Assembly (NCBI RefSeq): GCF_003858395.1
Contig: NZ_QWEV01000005.1
Span: forward strand, 3,410,001-3,474,000
Reading direction: 5' to 3'
Origin: Acidipila sp. EB88
GTDB lineage: Bacteria > Acidobacteriota > Terriglobia > Terriglobales > Acidobacteriaceae
DNA: 64,000 nt
Part shown: positions 24,820-33,398 of the stretch, piece after piece
Numbering within the stretch: position 1 is the first letter of the stretch
Layout of the letters: each line of letters begins with the position of its first letter
Notes under the pieces: model-generated
Told to the model about the DNA's origin: nothing
Database searches by the model: none
The model's input: only the letters and a program-made list of their open reading frames with translations
Made by a program: the position numbers and the translations under genes

Positions 24820-25598
24820 ATGCAGGAATGTTTTCCAACGTTCGTCAGGCTTCTGATTGCAGCAACACTGATGTTATTGCCTACTGTCGAGAGAACCGCA
24901 ACGCCGATCTACGGCTACAAGGTCGTGGCCATCTATCCTCATTCCACGACCAGCTACACCGAGGGCTTCCTGTATTTAGATGGTCTTTTTATGAAAGCAC
25001 TGGCCTGAAGGGGCATTCTCAGGTGCTCGTCTACGAACCGAAGACTGGCACTGTGAAGCAGTCAGCCGACATCCCTCCCCAGTTCTTCGGCGAAGGCATC
25101 GTCGACTGGGGGCCGAACCTTTATGAATGGACATGGCAGACGAACGTAGGCTTTGTGCGCGACCGCACTACGTTGAAGGTGTTGCGCCGATTTACCTATA
25201 GCGGCGAAGGTTGGGGCATGACGCACACAGATCGTGAGCTTGTCACCAGCGACGGTTCGAGTACCCTCATCTTCCGCGATCCTGTCACGTTCAAAGAAAC
25301 GCATCACATCGTCGTGAAAGATGCTGGTACGGAAATTAGCCAACTAAACGAGCTTGAATTTGTCAAGGGCGAGATATATGCGAACGTTTGGCACAGCGAC
25401 CGTCTTGCGCGGATTTCACCGAAGAACGGAAACATCTTAGGTTGGGTTGATCTCACTAACATCCTTTCACCGATCTTCAAGCTGGACAGCGAGGCTGTCT
25501 TGAACGGGATTGCCTACGACGCCCAACATGACCGCCTTTTCGTGACGGGTAAGCAGTGGCCATCGATTTTCGAAATCAAACTCGTTCCAAAGAAATGA
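24820..25598 (+). pseudogene. Glutaminyl-peptide cyclotransferase, split by a one-base frameshift
   Basis: Family: glutamine cyclotransferases (PF05096, five-bladed propeller QC) that turn N-terminal Gln into pyroglutamate, usually secreted. ATG at 24820 starts MQECFPTFVRLLIAATLMLL, a signal sequence. Then YKVVAIYPHSTTSYTEGFLY, the typical first strand (P.D..AFTQGL). This frame stops after LDGLFMKALA. The next frame carries on exactly: FYESTGLKGHSQVLVYEPKT through WQTNVGFVRDRTTLKVLRRF and LNELEFVKGEIYANVW to ...EIKLVPKK. The switch is in a run of five T at 24986-24990; a sixth T gives LDGLFYESTGL and an intact 259-residue enzyme of normal length. It is a deletion or a sequence error. The repeat abuts its 5' end. 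Confidence 0.85.
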
Positions 25599-25639
25599 TC
25601 TCGATGATCTGCCTTTCACCATGCAGCAAGCCGAGCTTT

Positions 25640-25870
25640 CCCTCAAAACGGGGTTTCAACAACATGCTCCTAGTCCCTTCTGCCGTGGGTGCCGAGTCGC
25701 TTTACCTGGTAGCGGGCCAGCAGGTAGAGTGCGAGGGCGATCTCCAAGGTGCATGCCGGAAGAGTGCTGAACACGCCCCCTGTGCCCCAACCTAGCCGCC
25801 CCTGGAGTACCTCGGGGAATCCTGGTGGTTGCTGGGGCTGGAACCGGAGCGGGAACAGACTGGCTGCACA
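25640..25870 (+). repeat. Intergenic repeat, modules A and B (plus)
   Basis: A: AAAACGGGGTTTCAACAACA then GCCGAGTCGCTTTACCTGGT. B: CCGCCCCTGGAGTACCTCGG then a diverged tail GAACCGGAGCGGGAACAGAC like that after the 13.8-kb copy. Module C is absent. It starts about 42 bases after a stop. Confidence 0.8.
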
Positions 25871-25921
25871 TAGGCATCCCTATGGCTCCTTGGTGAGTCT
25901 TCCAGTCAAGACACTAGTGAC

Positions 25922-26314
25922 GTGTTCGAACCGAAAGTTGATCTCATGCTTATAGATCAGCAATGGCCTGAAGAACTCGATGCCCTTGTAGCCGCGCCCC
26001 GCAATCACATTCTGCTTTTCGAGAATGAAATATTAAGGGTACTCGAGATCAGGATCGTCCCGGGGGAAACCACACCGCTGCATACCCATCGTTGGCCCGG
26101 ACCGCTGTTGTTGCTGAGCTGGAGCGACTGCGTGCGGCGGGATGCCGACGGCGTTGTGCTTGTGGATAGCCGCACCCTCCTCCGGCCCATCGAGGGCACG
26201 GCGATCTGGTCGCCATCCATGCCCGCGCATACGCTCGAGAACGTCGGCACGACCGAGCTGCGTCTCATTGGTGTCGAGTACAAGGTGTATCCAGCACTCG
26301 CTCCTGCGATGTGA
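25922..26314 (+). CDS. Cupin-fold protein
   Basis: 130 residues; start is GTG at 25922, or ATG at 25946 (MLIDQQWPEELDALVAAP). The cupin metal site is visible: VPGETTPLHTHRWPGPLLLL gives the G-x5-HxH motif 1 with two His, and SMPAHTLENVGTTELRLIGVEY gives motif 2 with AHTLEN. The N-terminal part is helical. Small cupins of this type are often dioxygenases, isomerases or sugar- and hormone-binding proteins; substrate unknown. It lies alone after a repeat. Confidence 0.75.
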   Translation: MFEPKVDLMLIDQQWPEELDALVAAPRNHILLFENEILRVLEIRIVPGETTPLHTHRWPGPLLLLSWSDCVRRDADGVVLVDSRTLLRPIEGTAIWSPSMPAHTLENVGTTELRLIGVEYKVYPALAPAM

Positions 26315-26915
26315 GTTCCATAACGCGATCCGGTCGCCGCCGGGACCACTCGCTGTGTCGCTCCTTGCAGCTCCTACCATCTGAGGGCTTGAAACAGCTG
26401 AGACTATGAGGGCTAAAGACTACCCAAGAATGTAGATCGTAGCTGCAGGCAAGATCGCGCCTCTCCGCCCGAACCAGGTCGAATGACTCGGAAAGACTGC
26501 ATGGCCGGTTACCAGCAGACGTGGGAAGGGCAGTTCGACGACGTTGATGCGTTGCAGAAATGAGCTTACCGGAGTATGTCTTTCATCAAGGTAACGGGGT
26601 CAAGGACGCACTCCCCGGGTCTGTAGACCACGGCATCGTGCCCCGAGCCAAGCCACCAACGTTGCCAGTGCAGCGTTGCTGTTTGATCCATGCACTCTCT
26701 ACGGTACGCTCTACATAATCGTGTGTGAGCTGTTGGGGCTGCATTTACCGTATGACGCTTGCCGCGTCTTTCCACCGTTTCATGTCAGAAATCGTAAGCG
26801 AACTCCCCTCGTTGAATAGGCGTTGCATATCATCAGCAAAGAAGACTCTAGTTTTTTCTTCTGTTGAGACCGTTTACGTATCACCGTCGTACTCGTAGCT
26901 GTACTCCGTGGCAAG
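26315..26915. other. 600-base gap, no gene recognised
   Basis: No supported reading frame on either strand. The sequence is not the intergenic repeat. It precedes the integrase remnant and may hold a decayed 5' part of it, but no tyrosine-recombinase motif could be read here. Confidence 0.45.
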
Positions 26916-27347
26916 TTGTCCGTACAGGCGCTCACAGAAGTCAAAGGCGCGATCCCAAGGCATGGCGGTGAGGTATGCCTCGGTGTCCTCTTGGGCAGAT
27001 CAAGTGTCAGGAACTCTGCTGGGGACGCAATCGACACCTGGAAGGCCGCTGCGCAGATCGAAGAGGGTCCGCTGCTGCGGAGTCTCGCGAAGGGCGGCAG
27101 GTTGGGCGTGAGCCTGAGCGACTGGGCCGTGTGGTCGGTCGTCGAGCATTCGGCGAAACAGATCGGCACCGAGCACTTCGGGGCGCACGATCTCTGTCGC
27201 ACCTGCGCGAAGCTCTGCCGCAAGGCCGGCGGAGAACTCGAACAAATCAGGTTGCTGCTCGGGCATAGCTCAATCCAGACGACCGAACGCTACATCGGCT
27301 CTGAGCCGGAGATCGCCGTCGCCGTGAACGACAGCATCGCGCTCTGA
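26916..27347 (+). pseudogene. Tyrosine recombinase (integrase) C-terminal remnant
   Basis: A 143-residue frame whose last 105 residues match the catalytic end of phage-type tyrosine recombinases: AIDTWKAAAQIEEGPLLRSL, FGAHDLCRTCAKLCRKAGGE, IRLLLGHSSIQTTERYIGSE. The H-x-x-R box normally reads HDLR; here it is HDLCR, with the catalytic Arg position now Cys. The later His (LGHSS) and nucleophile Tyr (ERY) remain. The N-terminal core-binding domain and first catalytic Arg are missing. It is best read as an inactive fragment of a mobile element. The gene directly downstream is a YhcG nuclease. Confidence 0.75.
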
Positions 27348-27377
27348 GCTGCCTAATACTTGAGATAATGGGAGCCG

Positions 27378-28403
27378 ATGCCAAACGAGCTCGAGAAAAT
27401 GAACAACGGAGCGGCGAGCCTCCTCGAGAGTCTCCGCGGGCTCATCCAGAGTGCTCGACAGAAGGCTCTTCGAGCAGTCGACGCGGTCCAGATCCAGACC
27501 TGCTGGGAGATCGGCCGGCACATCGTGGAGTTTGAGCAGGGCGGGTCTTCCCGGGCCGAGTACGGCACTCGGCTCCTGCCGCTGCTCGCGGAGTCGCTGA
27601 GCCGGGAGTTCGGCAAGGGCTTCGACGTCTCGAACCTGCGTCATATGCGGGTCTTCTACCGGGCTTTTCCGATTCGCGACGCACTGCGTCCTGAATTGAG
27701 CTGGACGCATTACCGGACTCTGCTCAAGGTCGAGCAGGAACCAGCCCGGCTCTGGTATATGGCAGAGGCCGCGGAGCAGGGTTGGACCACCCGTGCATTG
27801 GAGCGGCAGATCAACACGCTCTACTATGAGCGGCTCCTCGCGACCTCCGACCGGCCGGCAGTCGAACGGGAGGCATTGAGCGCAATCGCGCCCCTCCAAA
27901 CACCCCGGGACTTCGTCCGCGATCCAGTCATGCTGGAGTTCCTTGGCCTCCCCGGTGTCGGACGCCTGCTCGAAGCGGATCTTGAGCGCGCCCTGCTCGA
28001 CAACCTGCAGGCCTTTCTCCTCGAGCTTGGCCGTGGCTTCGCCTTCGTCGCAAGGCAGTACAGGCTTAGCACCGAGACGAAGGACTTCTACGTTGACCTT
28101 GTCTTCTACAACTTCCTACTGAAGTGCTTCGTGCTCTTCGAACTCAAGTCCGGAGAGCTGACGCATCAGGACATTGGCCAGATGGACATGTACGTCCGGA
28201 TGATGGACGATCTCCGGCGCGGCGCCGACGACAACCCGACCGTCGGCATCATCCTGTGCACGCAGAAGGACGCGTCGGTCGTGCGCTACTCCGTGCTCCA
28301 GGAGAGCGAACACCTGTTCGCAAGCCGCTACAAGCTGGTTCTACCCTCCGAGGAGGAACTGAGGCTGGAACTCCAACGCGAGCGAGATCAGCTTTCAGGC
28401 TGA
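27378..28403 (+). CDS. YhcG/DUF1016-family PD-(D/E)XK nuclease
   Basis: 341 residues starting MPNELEKMNNGAASLL, 31 bases after the integrase remnant. An N-terminal DUF1016 winged domain (about 15-165: IQTCWEIGRHIVEFEQGG, LSREFGKGFDVSNLRHMRVF, LSWTHYRTLLKVEQEPARLW) is followed by a nuclease-like domain (about 180-330). The PD-(D/E)XK residues are DFYVDLVFYN (Asp) and LFELKSG (ExK) at about 236-260. The family includes RhiR/YhcG-type proteins, found in mobile elements and restriction- or conflict-type neighbourhoods. The short gap to the integrase suggests they arrived together. The substrate is DNA by family; the biological role is not established. Confidence 0.9.
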   Translation: MPNELEKMNNGAASLLESLRGLIQSARQKALRAVDAVQIQTCWEIGRHIVEFEQGGSSRAEYGTRLLPLLAESLSREFGKGFDVSNLRHMRVFYRAFPIRDALRPELSWTHYRTLLKVEQEPARLWYMAEAAEQGWTTRALERQINTLYYERLLATSDRPAVEREALSAIAPLQTPRDFVRDPVMLEFLGLPGVGRLLEADLERALLDNLQAFLLELGRGFAFVARQYRLSTETKDFYVDLVFYNFLLKCFVLFELKSGELTHQDIGQMDMYVRMMDDLRRGADDNPTVGIILCTQKDASVVRYSVLQESEHLFASRYKLVLPSEEELRLELQRERDQLSG

Positions 28404-28564
28404 TGACCGAGCGTGGCAGCGATGTTCAGTGCGGGATTCCGTAGTTTCGCAAGGACGAAATATCGGTGTGAGGATGGGTTAATCCGTCTTCAAGGCGCAT
28501 CACCTCATCGAGTGCTGGCGGTGAAGTAAGCGAGCGCTGCTCACATGACAGTTTGTGAAGTTCC

Positions 28565-28785
28565 CAAAGCTCAATTCCCACAACGCCGTTTTCGAGACCA
28601 CACTTCTGACCCGTCGGCGACCTGTCCGATCCGTTGGCTCAAGCCAGCACTGCGCAATCAGTGGACCGACCCATCAGCACAATTCCTGTTCCTGCATATT
28701 TCAAAAACTGAGAACCGGGCGGCATCTGGGTTAGCGCCAGGCGTAGAGCGCCTTTGCATGGTCTGGATGCCTAATCTTGTCAGCA
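28565..28785 (-). repeat. Intergenic repeat, module C with part of A (minus)
   Basis: CACAACGCCGTTTTCGAGAC at the start and AGCCAGCACTGCGCAATCAG then CTTTGCATGGTCTGGATGCC. The order and spacing differ from other copies (A end joined directly to C), suggesting rearrangement. Confidence 0.75.
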
Positions 28786-29139
28786 TAGTATGCTGACCTG
28801 CAAACCGACAGCCAAGCGAGGAACACGATGAGCCACAACTATGCCGCGGTGAATGACATTCTTCAGGCTCATGGTGCTAGCGAAGACAAGCTCACCGTGC
28901 GGGTTCTAACGTATGAAGAGGACGACCTAGGATGTGATCGTTCGCCTGAGACATTCGTTCTCTTAGAAGGAACTCGTGAAGCATTAAAGTTTCTTGCAGA
29001 AACCATATTGGCCCACATCGAAACCACAGTTTGCGACTTGACCATGCATCCTTTACACGCGGGAAGTGCCCATTTCAGCTCCACTTCAACAGCGGGAATC
29101 ATTCTTCATACAGTGCCCTGTGCGAACGGACCTTATGGC

Positions 29140-29230
29140 TGGTCTCGCGACACGCACGCCGGCTCCCGAGGTACTCCGGAAACGGCCAAGTTGTGGACTA
29201 TGTCGTTCCTTGGTGTCAGGAATGGCACGA
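29140..29230 (-). repeat. Intergenic repeat, module B (minus), inside the fused frame
   Basis: CCGGCTCCCGAGGTACTCCG then GAAACGGCCAAGTTGTGGAC and TCGTTCCTTGGTGTCAGGAA; the tail after the core resembles that at 6.34 kb (GGCGTTCATTGGTGTCACGA). This is the last copy in the window. Confidence 0.75.
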
Positions 29231-29436
29231 TAGTTCCTACAGTCGAGACCTGTTCGATTGACGAGAGCTTCCTGAACTTGGGCGAGTTCAACGGCAGGGA
29301 AGTCGAGCCGCTAGCGCGCGAGCTGCGCGATTGTGACCATCGCTGGGCCGGCACCCCCATTTTTGTTGGCATTGCGCCTACGAAAACTCTTGCGAAAGTG
29401 GCCAACTTCATCGCCATGAAACATCCGCAGCATCGC

Positions 29437-29474
29437 GCGATCTGCGATCTGCGATCTGCGGTCTGCGGTCTGCG
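29437..29474. repeat. Heptamer tandem repeat (GCGATCT/GCGGTCT x5)
   Basis: Three GCGATCT and two GCGGTCT units in a row followed by GCG, within the umuC remnant. Its 7-base unit is not a multiple of three, so changes in copy number shift the reading frame. Confidence 0.9.
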
Positions 29475-29583
29475 TTCCAGCCGGGTGCGGGAGGAGCTGC
29501 TGCCCGCCGTGCCGGTCGAAGAGATATGGGGCATCGGCAGAGCCTCGGCCGCAAGTTCGGAATCACGACGGCGGCGGACCTAG

Positions 29584-30150
29584 CCTCGCTCGAACCGGAT
29601 GACGCCCGCGCATCACGGGGCACCGGGAGAGTCGATTCTGGCGCTGAGGATCGCGCTGCCCTGGTTGTCATGCCAGGGCGCACCGGACTTAGGCGGTTCT
29701 GACTGCGTGGCGGCGTCTGCTGCTAAAGCTGTGGCGCGAACAGGACCCTACTGGTCATGAGCAAACCACGCTGTATTTCAACCTAAAGAAACCGCCTGCA
29801 ACGCCCGTCCCCCCTCTCGTTGAGGAGAGAGGACCTGTCCGCAAGTAAACACCCGCGTTTAGCATTACCCATCTTTTCAGTTGCCGAAATGCTGACCTTT
29901 GAGGATCAAAACGGCGAGCCGTCTACCGACGGGATTATGCCCATCGCTGCGAACACCATTTGCTTGTGTGCCTGTCTGACCATGACAACGTTATGTCGAT
30001 GCAATGAGCAGGCATGCGGGACTAAATGGCGATCGGCCTCGCCGATTCACGGCCTTGCAGGCTCTAAGCTTCGTATTGTAGAAGTAGGGCTGCGGCAACA
30101 ATGTCAGACAAGTGCTTCGGGTGACGAAGGGGCCGAGAGGTAAGTACTGC
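29584..30150. other. Decayed region, no intact gene
   Basis: 567 bases. At 29690-29848 the plus strand reads, without a start, AWRRLLLKLWREQDPTGHE then TLYFNLKKPPATPVPP and a stop, which looks like the C-terminal end of a lost gene. The rest (29850-30110) shows no gene. The intergenic repeat is absent. Confidence 0.5.
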
Positions 30151-31785
30151 ATGCTTGATCGATATGGTCTTTTACTCACCGGAGGACTGGCCTTGCTGAC
30201 CTGGGTCGTACCGACACAGGCGCAGAATCAAGCGCAAGGTAACGATGCCGTCGCGCTACAGCCGCCGCCCTTTACGCTTCAAGCTTCTGTCCGGCGAGTT
30301 GTCGAGGATGTGCTGGTCACCGATGCAAAAGGCAAGCCAATTCTTGGGCTTCCGCAAAGCGCTTTTCATGTGCAGGATGATGGCAAGCCCCAGGTGATCC
30401 GCAACTTCGAGGCAAGCGCAGAGTCAGTCACCGATGCCAATGAAACGCGGTCGACGCCGGGGGTCTTCAGCAATGTAGCCATGTTGCAGGGCGACCGCAA
30501 CATCAATGTGCTCTTGATCGACAACATGGGTGTCGATGTAGCAGACCAGATGTATTTCCGGCTGCAGGTGTTGCACTCGCTTGCAGGACTGCCGAGCGGC
30601 ACGCCGATCGCTGTGTTCCGGACTACCGGCCATGGGCCTGCGGTGTTGATGCAGTCCGTGACAACAGATCGCGAACTCATCCGCCGTGCGATCGAGAATA
30701 GCGCGCCCGCCCTGACTAGCCCGATCCCTTCATCCTACAGCGTTGCAGTCAGAGAGCTAAGCGAATTGGGACTCTACCTGCGCCAGTACAAAGGACGCAA
30801 GTCGCTCCTGTGGTTTGCCGCAGCCTTTCCCTTGCGCGACGAACAGAGCGGTGCCGCCGGAGCGGGACGATCGATGCAGTCGGACGAAGCAGAGATGATG
30901 GTATTACGAGCGCTTGAGGGGGCGCGGGTTGCTGTCTATCCGGTCGATGTGCGAGGTGTGCTCAACGTAGCCGGACCTCTGAATCAGGCTAAGAATACAA
31001 GCGAAGTAGGAGGATCGCCGGTCATCACCGGCAGCAACGATGCTGCCGCGCAGCGTGGTTCGTGGAACGCGATGGATGAAATCGCCGCGGCGACTGGCGG
31101 TCACGCGTACTACAGCAACAATGCGCTCGGTACGGTGCTACAACAGGCGGTTTCCGACGGGCGGCATGCCTATGCCGTGACCTACGATCCGACGCCATAT
31201 TCGTCGGATGGGCGTTTTCATAAGGTAAGGGTGACGGTGGATGGACCCTACCAGGTGAGTTATCGCCAAGGCTACTACGCCAAGGACCCGGCTGGCCTGG
31301 ACGAAGAAGCTTCTGTGTCGGGTATGGAATCAGATCAGGTACCGGACGGTGGGCCTGCTTCTCCTCTACCGATTGTGTTTCTGGCGCGTATCAAGATGGG
31401 AGCGGAGGCTGCTCAACAGGTGGCGGGAGCGCCTGCAAAGAACGCAGGCGAGCCTCTTGTTATTGACTACGGAATCGCAGCCAAGGATCTAGTGTTCAAT
31501 CGCGATGAAAGCGGCAGGAATGATGCACATTTCAAGGTAGCGGCTCTTGCCTATAACGCAGAAGGGGAGGTGCTGAGCTCTGCCATGGATGAGGTGACAA
31601 CCCACTATGACGATGCGCAGATGGAGCAGGCAAGCACCAAAGGTGTGCCCACGCTGCAGCAACTTCGTGTGGCTCACGGCGCGAAGTATTTGATGCTCTC
31701 AGTGATTGATCTCGAAAGCGGCAGAACAGGTACAGTCCAGCTCTCGGTCGCGAGCGCAGAACAGGGCTCCAAGGCCAGCGAGTAA
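30151..31785 (+). CDS. VWFA-related acidobacterial secreted protein (TIGR03436)
   Basis: 544 residues from MLDRYGLLLTGGLALLTWVV, a signal peptide, with GAGAGG about 10 bases upstream. The family layout is clear: an N-terminal strand domain (FTLQASVRRVVEDVLVTDAK, GKPILGLPQSAFHVQDDGKP), a von Willebrand A-like domain starting NINVLLIDNMG, then LLWFAAAFPL and GHAYYSNNALGTVLQQAV, and the C-terminal domain with YAVTYDPTPYSSDGRFHKVR, RQGYYAK. The usual MIDAS DxSxS is DNMGVD here, so metal binding is doubtful. These families are expanded in Acidobacteria; roles in surface adhesion are proposed but not proven. It converges with a related gene. Confidence 0.88.
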   Translation: MLDRYGLLLTGGLALLTWVVPTQAQNQAQGNDAVALQPPPFTLQASVRRVVEDVLVTDAKGKPILGLPQSAFHVQDDGKPQVIRNFEASAESVTDANETRSTPGVFSNVAMLQGDRNINVLLIDNMGVDVADQMYFRLQVLHSLAGLPSGTPIAVFRTTGHGPAVLMQSVTTDRELIRRAIENSAPALTSPIPSSYSVAVRELSELGLYLRQYKGRKSLLWFAAAFPLRDEQSGAAGAGRSMQSDEAEMMVLRALEGARVAVYPVDVRGVLNVAGPLNQAKNTSEVGGSPVITGSNDAAAQRGSWNAMDEIAAATGGHAYYSNNALGTVLQQAVSDGRHAYAVTYDPTPYSSDGRFHKVRVTVDGPYQVSYRQGYYAKDPAGLDEEASVSGMESDQVPDGGPASPLPIVFLARIKMGAEAAQQVAGAPAKNAGEPLVIDYGIAAKDLVFNRDESGRNDAHFKVAALAYNAEGEVLSSAMDEVTTHYDDAQMEQASTKGVPTLQQLRVAHGAKYLMLSVIDLESGRTGTVQLSVASAEQGSKASE

Positions 31786-31835
31786 TTGCAGCGTGAAAGC
31801 AGTGCAACCCTCTGTCTCTACCGAGAGGGCGCCAT

Positions 31836-33398
31836 CTATTCCTGGCCAACGCCCGGTGTAGACCCAAACTCACGCATGTCGAAGAGCTCCCGAGAACCGC
31901 CTGGCTTCTTGACGAAGAGCTGGAGCGCTACAGCGTTGGGCGGTCCCTGGAAGTAAGGAAGATGCAAAGTGTGCCAGCCAGGCTGGAGGGTAACCTTCCC
32001 ACTCGCAGTCTCTAAATTGTGGAGGTTGTCGGCGTCGACCACCAGCTCATCATCGATGTAGAGCTTTGCGCCGTCATCCGCTAGAACAGTGAACTCGTAG
32101 GCCCCCGGTTCTTTGACCTGAAAAGCTCCGTGATAGTCGATGCCGAACCACTCTGTGGCGCGGGTCACTCCAGGTATGCCGCCTGTCTTCCAGAACTGTT
32201 GATGCGGCACATTGAGAACGTACGCATAGAGCGAGCCCACGGAATCGAGAGACCAGTACTTTGGAAGCCTGGACATGCCTGCAGGTAGCTCATAGACATC
32301 TGCGCACATCGCTCCCGCTCTTGGTTCGATCGACCCAAAGGAACCGATTGGTCCCAAAGGAGGAAAGTTAATATCTGTGCGAGTCGTTTGATGTTCATTC
32401 CAGCTTTGCTCCGCCGCTGCTTCTTCCGGCGTCAGTTGCCCAGCCTTAAGGGCGTATGGTGTCTTGATTAAAGCACTTCCGATGTTCCCGGTCTGCGTAT
32501 CTCTCACGACGAACCGGACTGCAGGCGGATGTTCCGTGCCTGGAAGCTCAACGAAGCTTGGAAAGCCGTGAACCGATGCCTCGACATACTCGCTAGAACG
32601 CAGTGTTCTGTTTTCCGAAGAGTGCATGAAGTGCAAGGCGCGGCCATTCTGGTCAAAGCTACAAGCAGCATATTGCAGGTGTATATCCCGGGAATCAACC
32701 GCGATCGAAGCCAATGGAAGCGCGGCGGGCGGGATCGTTATTTGAAAACGCAGATCGTTTGCATCCTGTGTTTCAACGAAATGTACAAGCAGTGGAAGCG
32801 ACAACGGCTCGTTGCTGTGGAAGCAGGCTGCCTGTAAGAGGCGCGCCTCAGCAACACTCTCAGGCTCCTGAGTAGAAGGCGTTAGTTTCGCAATACTAGC
32901 TACGTGGTAGTGGAGACCATAGTTCAGCCTGATCCCAGGAAGTGGAGTCGTGACGAGAAGGCTATGTTCCCCATCGCGAAGCTCGTCGGTGCTGACGTGG
33001 TAAGTGAGTTCGTAGTGACCGGTCGTGTCTTCCGCACAGCCGCTACCCAGCCGGACATGCAAGGTCGCCGGTGTGGAAGGCTGCGACATCTCGGACAACG
33101 GTGCAACGTAGCGAATGGACGTGATTCTCTGCTGTTTCCGTTGATGATCTGGGCCTGTTTCAAAGACTGCGAGCTCCGAGGCTTGCAGGTTTGGAACAGA
33201 TTCGTCGCGGCGATCAGAAGCAACTACATCTACGATCACTTCACGCGTTGTGACTTTAAGAACTATCGGGACCTGGGTAATGTCGGGACCTGCCTGCTCC
33301 GTCGGTGTTGTACCCGGAGCAGAGTTCTGTGCCTCTGAAGCGAGCGGCAGGATGCAAGCACACATCAAAAGCAGGGATCGCCAAGGCAGCTGTTGCAT
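31836..33398 (-). CDS. Secreted VWFA-related-like protein with C-terminal PA14 domain
   Basis: 520 residues from MQQLPWRSLLLMCACILPLA, a signal peptide; thirteen upstream in-frame codons are excluded. The N part matches the first domain of the convergent neighbour (IVLKVTTREVIVDVVASDRR) and then the family C-terminal domain (GHYELTYHVSTDELRDGEHS, YGLHYHVA), but the VWA domain between is missing. The C-terminal 150 residues are a PA14/fibro-slime domain: TEWFGIDYHGAFQVKEPGAY, EFTVLADDGAKLYIDDELVV, HTLHLPYFQGPPNAVALQLF. PA14 domains bind glycans, so a cell-surface carbohydrate-binding role is plausible. The pairing with the VWFA gene looks like divergence of one ancestor. Confidence 0.8.
   Translation of the reverse strand: MQQLPWRSLLLMCACILPLASEAQNSAPGTTPTEQAGPDITQVPIVLKVTTREVIVDVVASDRRDESVPNLQASELAVFETGPDHQRKQQRITSIRYVAPLSEMSQPSTPATLHVRLGSGCAEDTTGHYELTYHVSTDELRDGEHSLLVTTPLPGIRLNYGLHYHVASIAKLTPSTQEPESVAEARLLQAACFHSNEPLSLPLLVHFVETQDANDLRFQITIPPAALPLASIAVDSRDIHLQYAACSFDQNGRALHFMHSSENRTLRSSEYVEASVHGFPSFVELPGTEHPPAVRFVVRDTQTGNIGSALIKTPYALKAGQLTPEEAAAEQSWNEHQTTRTDINFPPLGPIGSFGSIEPRAGAMCADVYELPAGMSRLPKYWSLDSVGSLYAYVLNVPHQQFWKTGGIPGVTRATEWFGIDYHGAFQVKEPGAYEFTVLADDGAKLYIDDELVVDADNLHNLETASGKVTLQPGWHTLHLPYFQGPPNAVALQLFVKKPGGSRELFDMREFGSTPGVGQE

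Larger units (their letters stand above)
28828..29583 (+). pseudogene. Small hypothetical gene fused through a repeat to a umuC remnant
   Basis: One 251-residue frame with three parts. Residues 1-98 (MSHNYAAVNDILQAHGASED to AGIILHTVPC) look like a complete small protein, with GAGGA upstream of the ATG. Residues about 99-125 are translation of repeat module B in reverse (GWSRDTHAGSRGTPETAKLW). From residue 146 comes a piece of a Y-family polymerase (UmuC): CSIDESFLNLGEFNGREVEP, WAGTPIFVGIAPTKTLAKVA, VEEIWGIGRAS. It lacks the palm N terminus. A heptamer repeat has inserted in it and it is frameshifted after GIGRAS, where KFGITTAADLASLEPDDARA continues in another frame. The umuC part cannot be active. 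Confidence 0.75.

Noticed and set aside
28545-28796. 83-residue plus-strand frame
   Set aside because: It is translation of module C in reverse (PALRNQWTDPSAQFLFLH), the same pseudo-protein as in other copies.
29820-30143. 107-residue frame before the VWFA-related gene
   Set aside because: No protein-like pattern, no ribosome-binding site, and it overlaps the next gene's leader.
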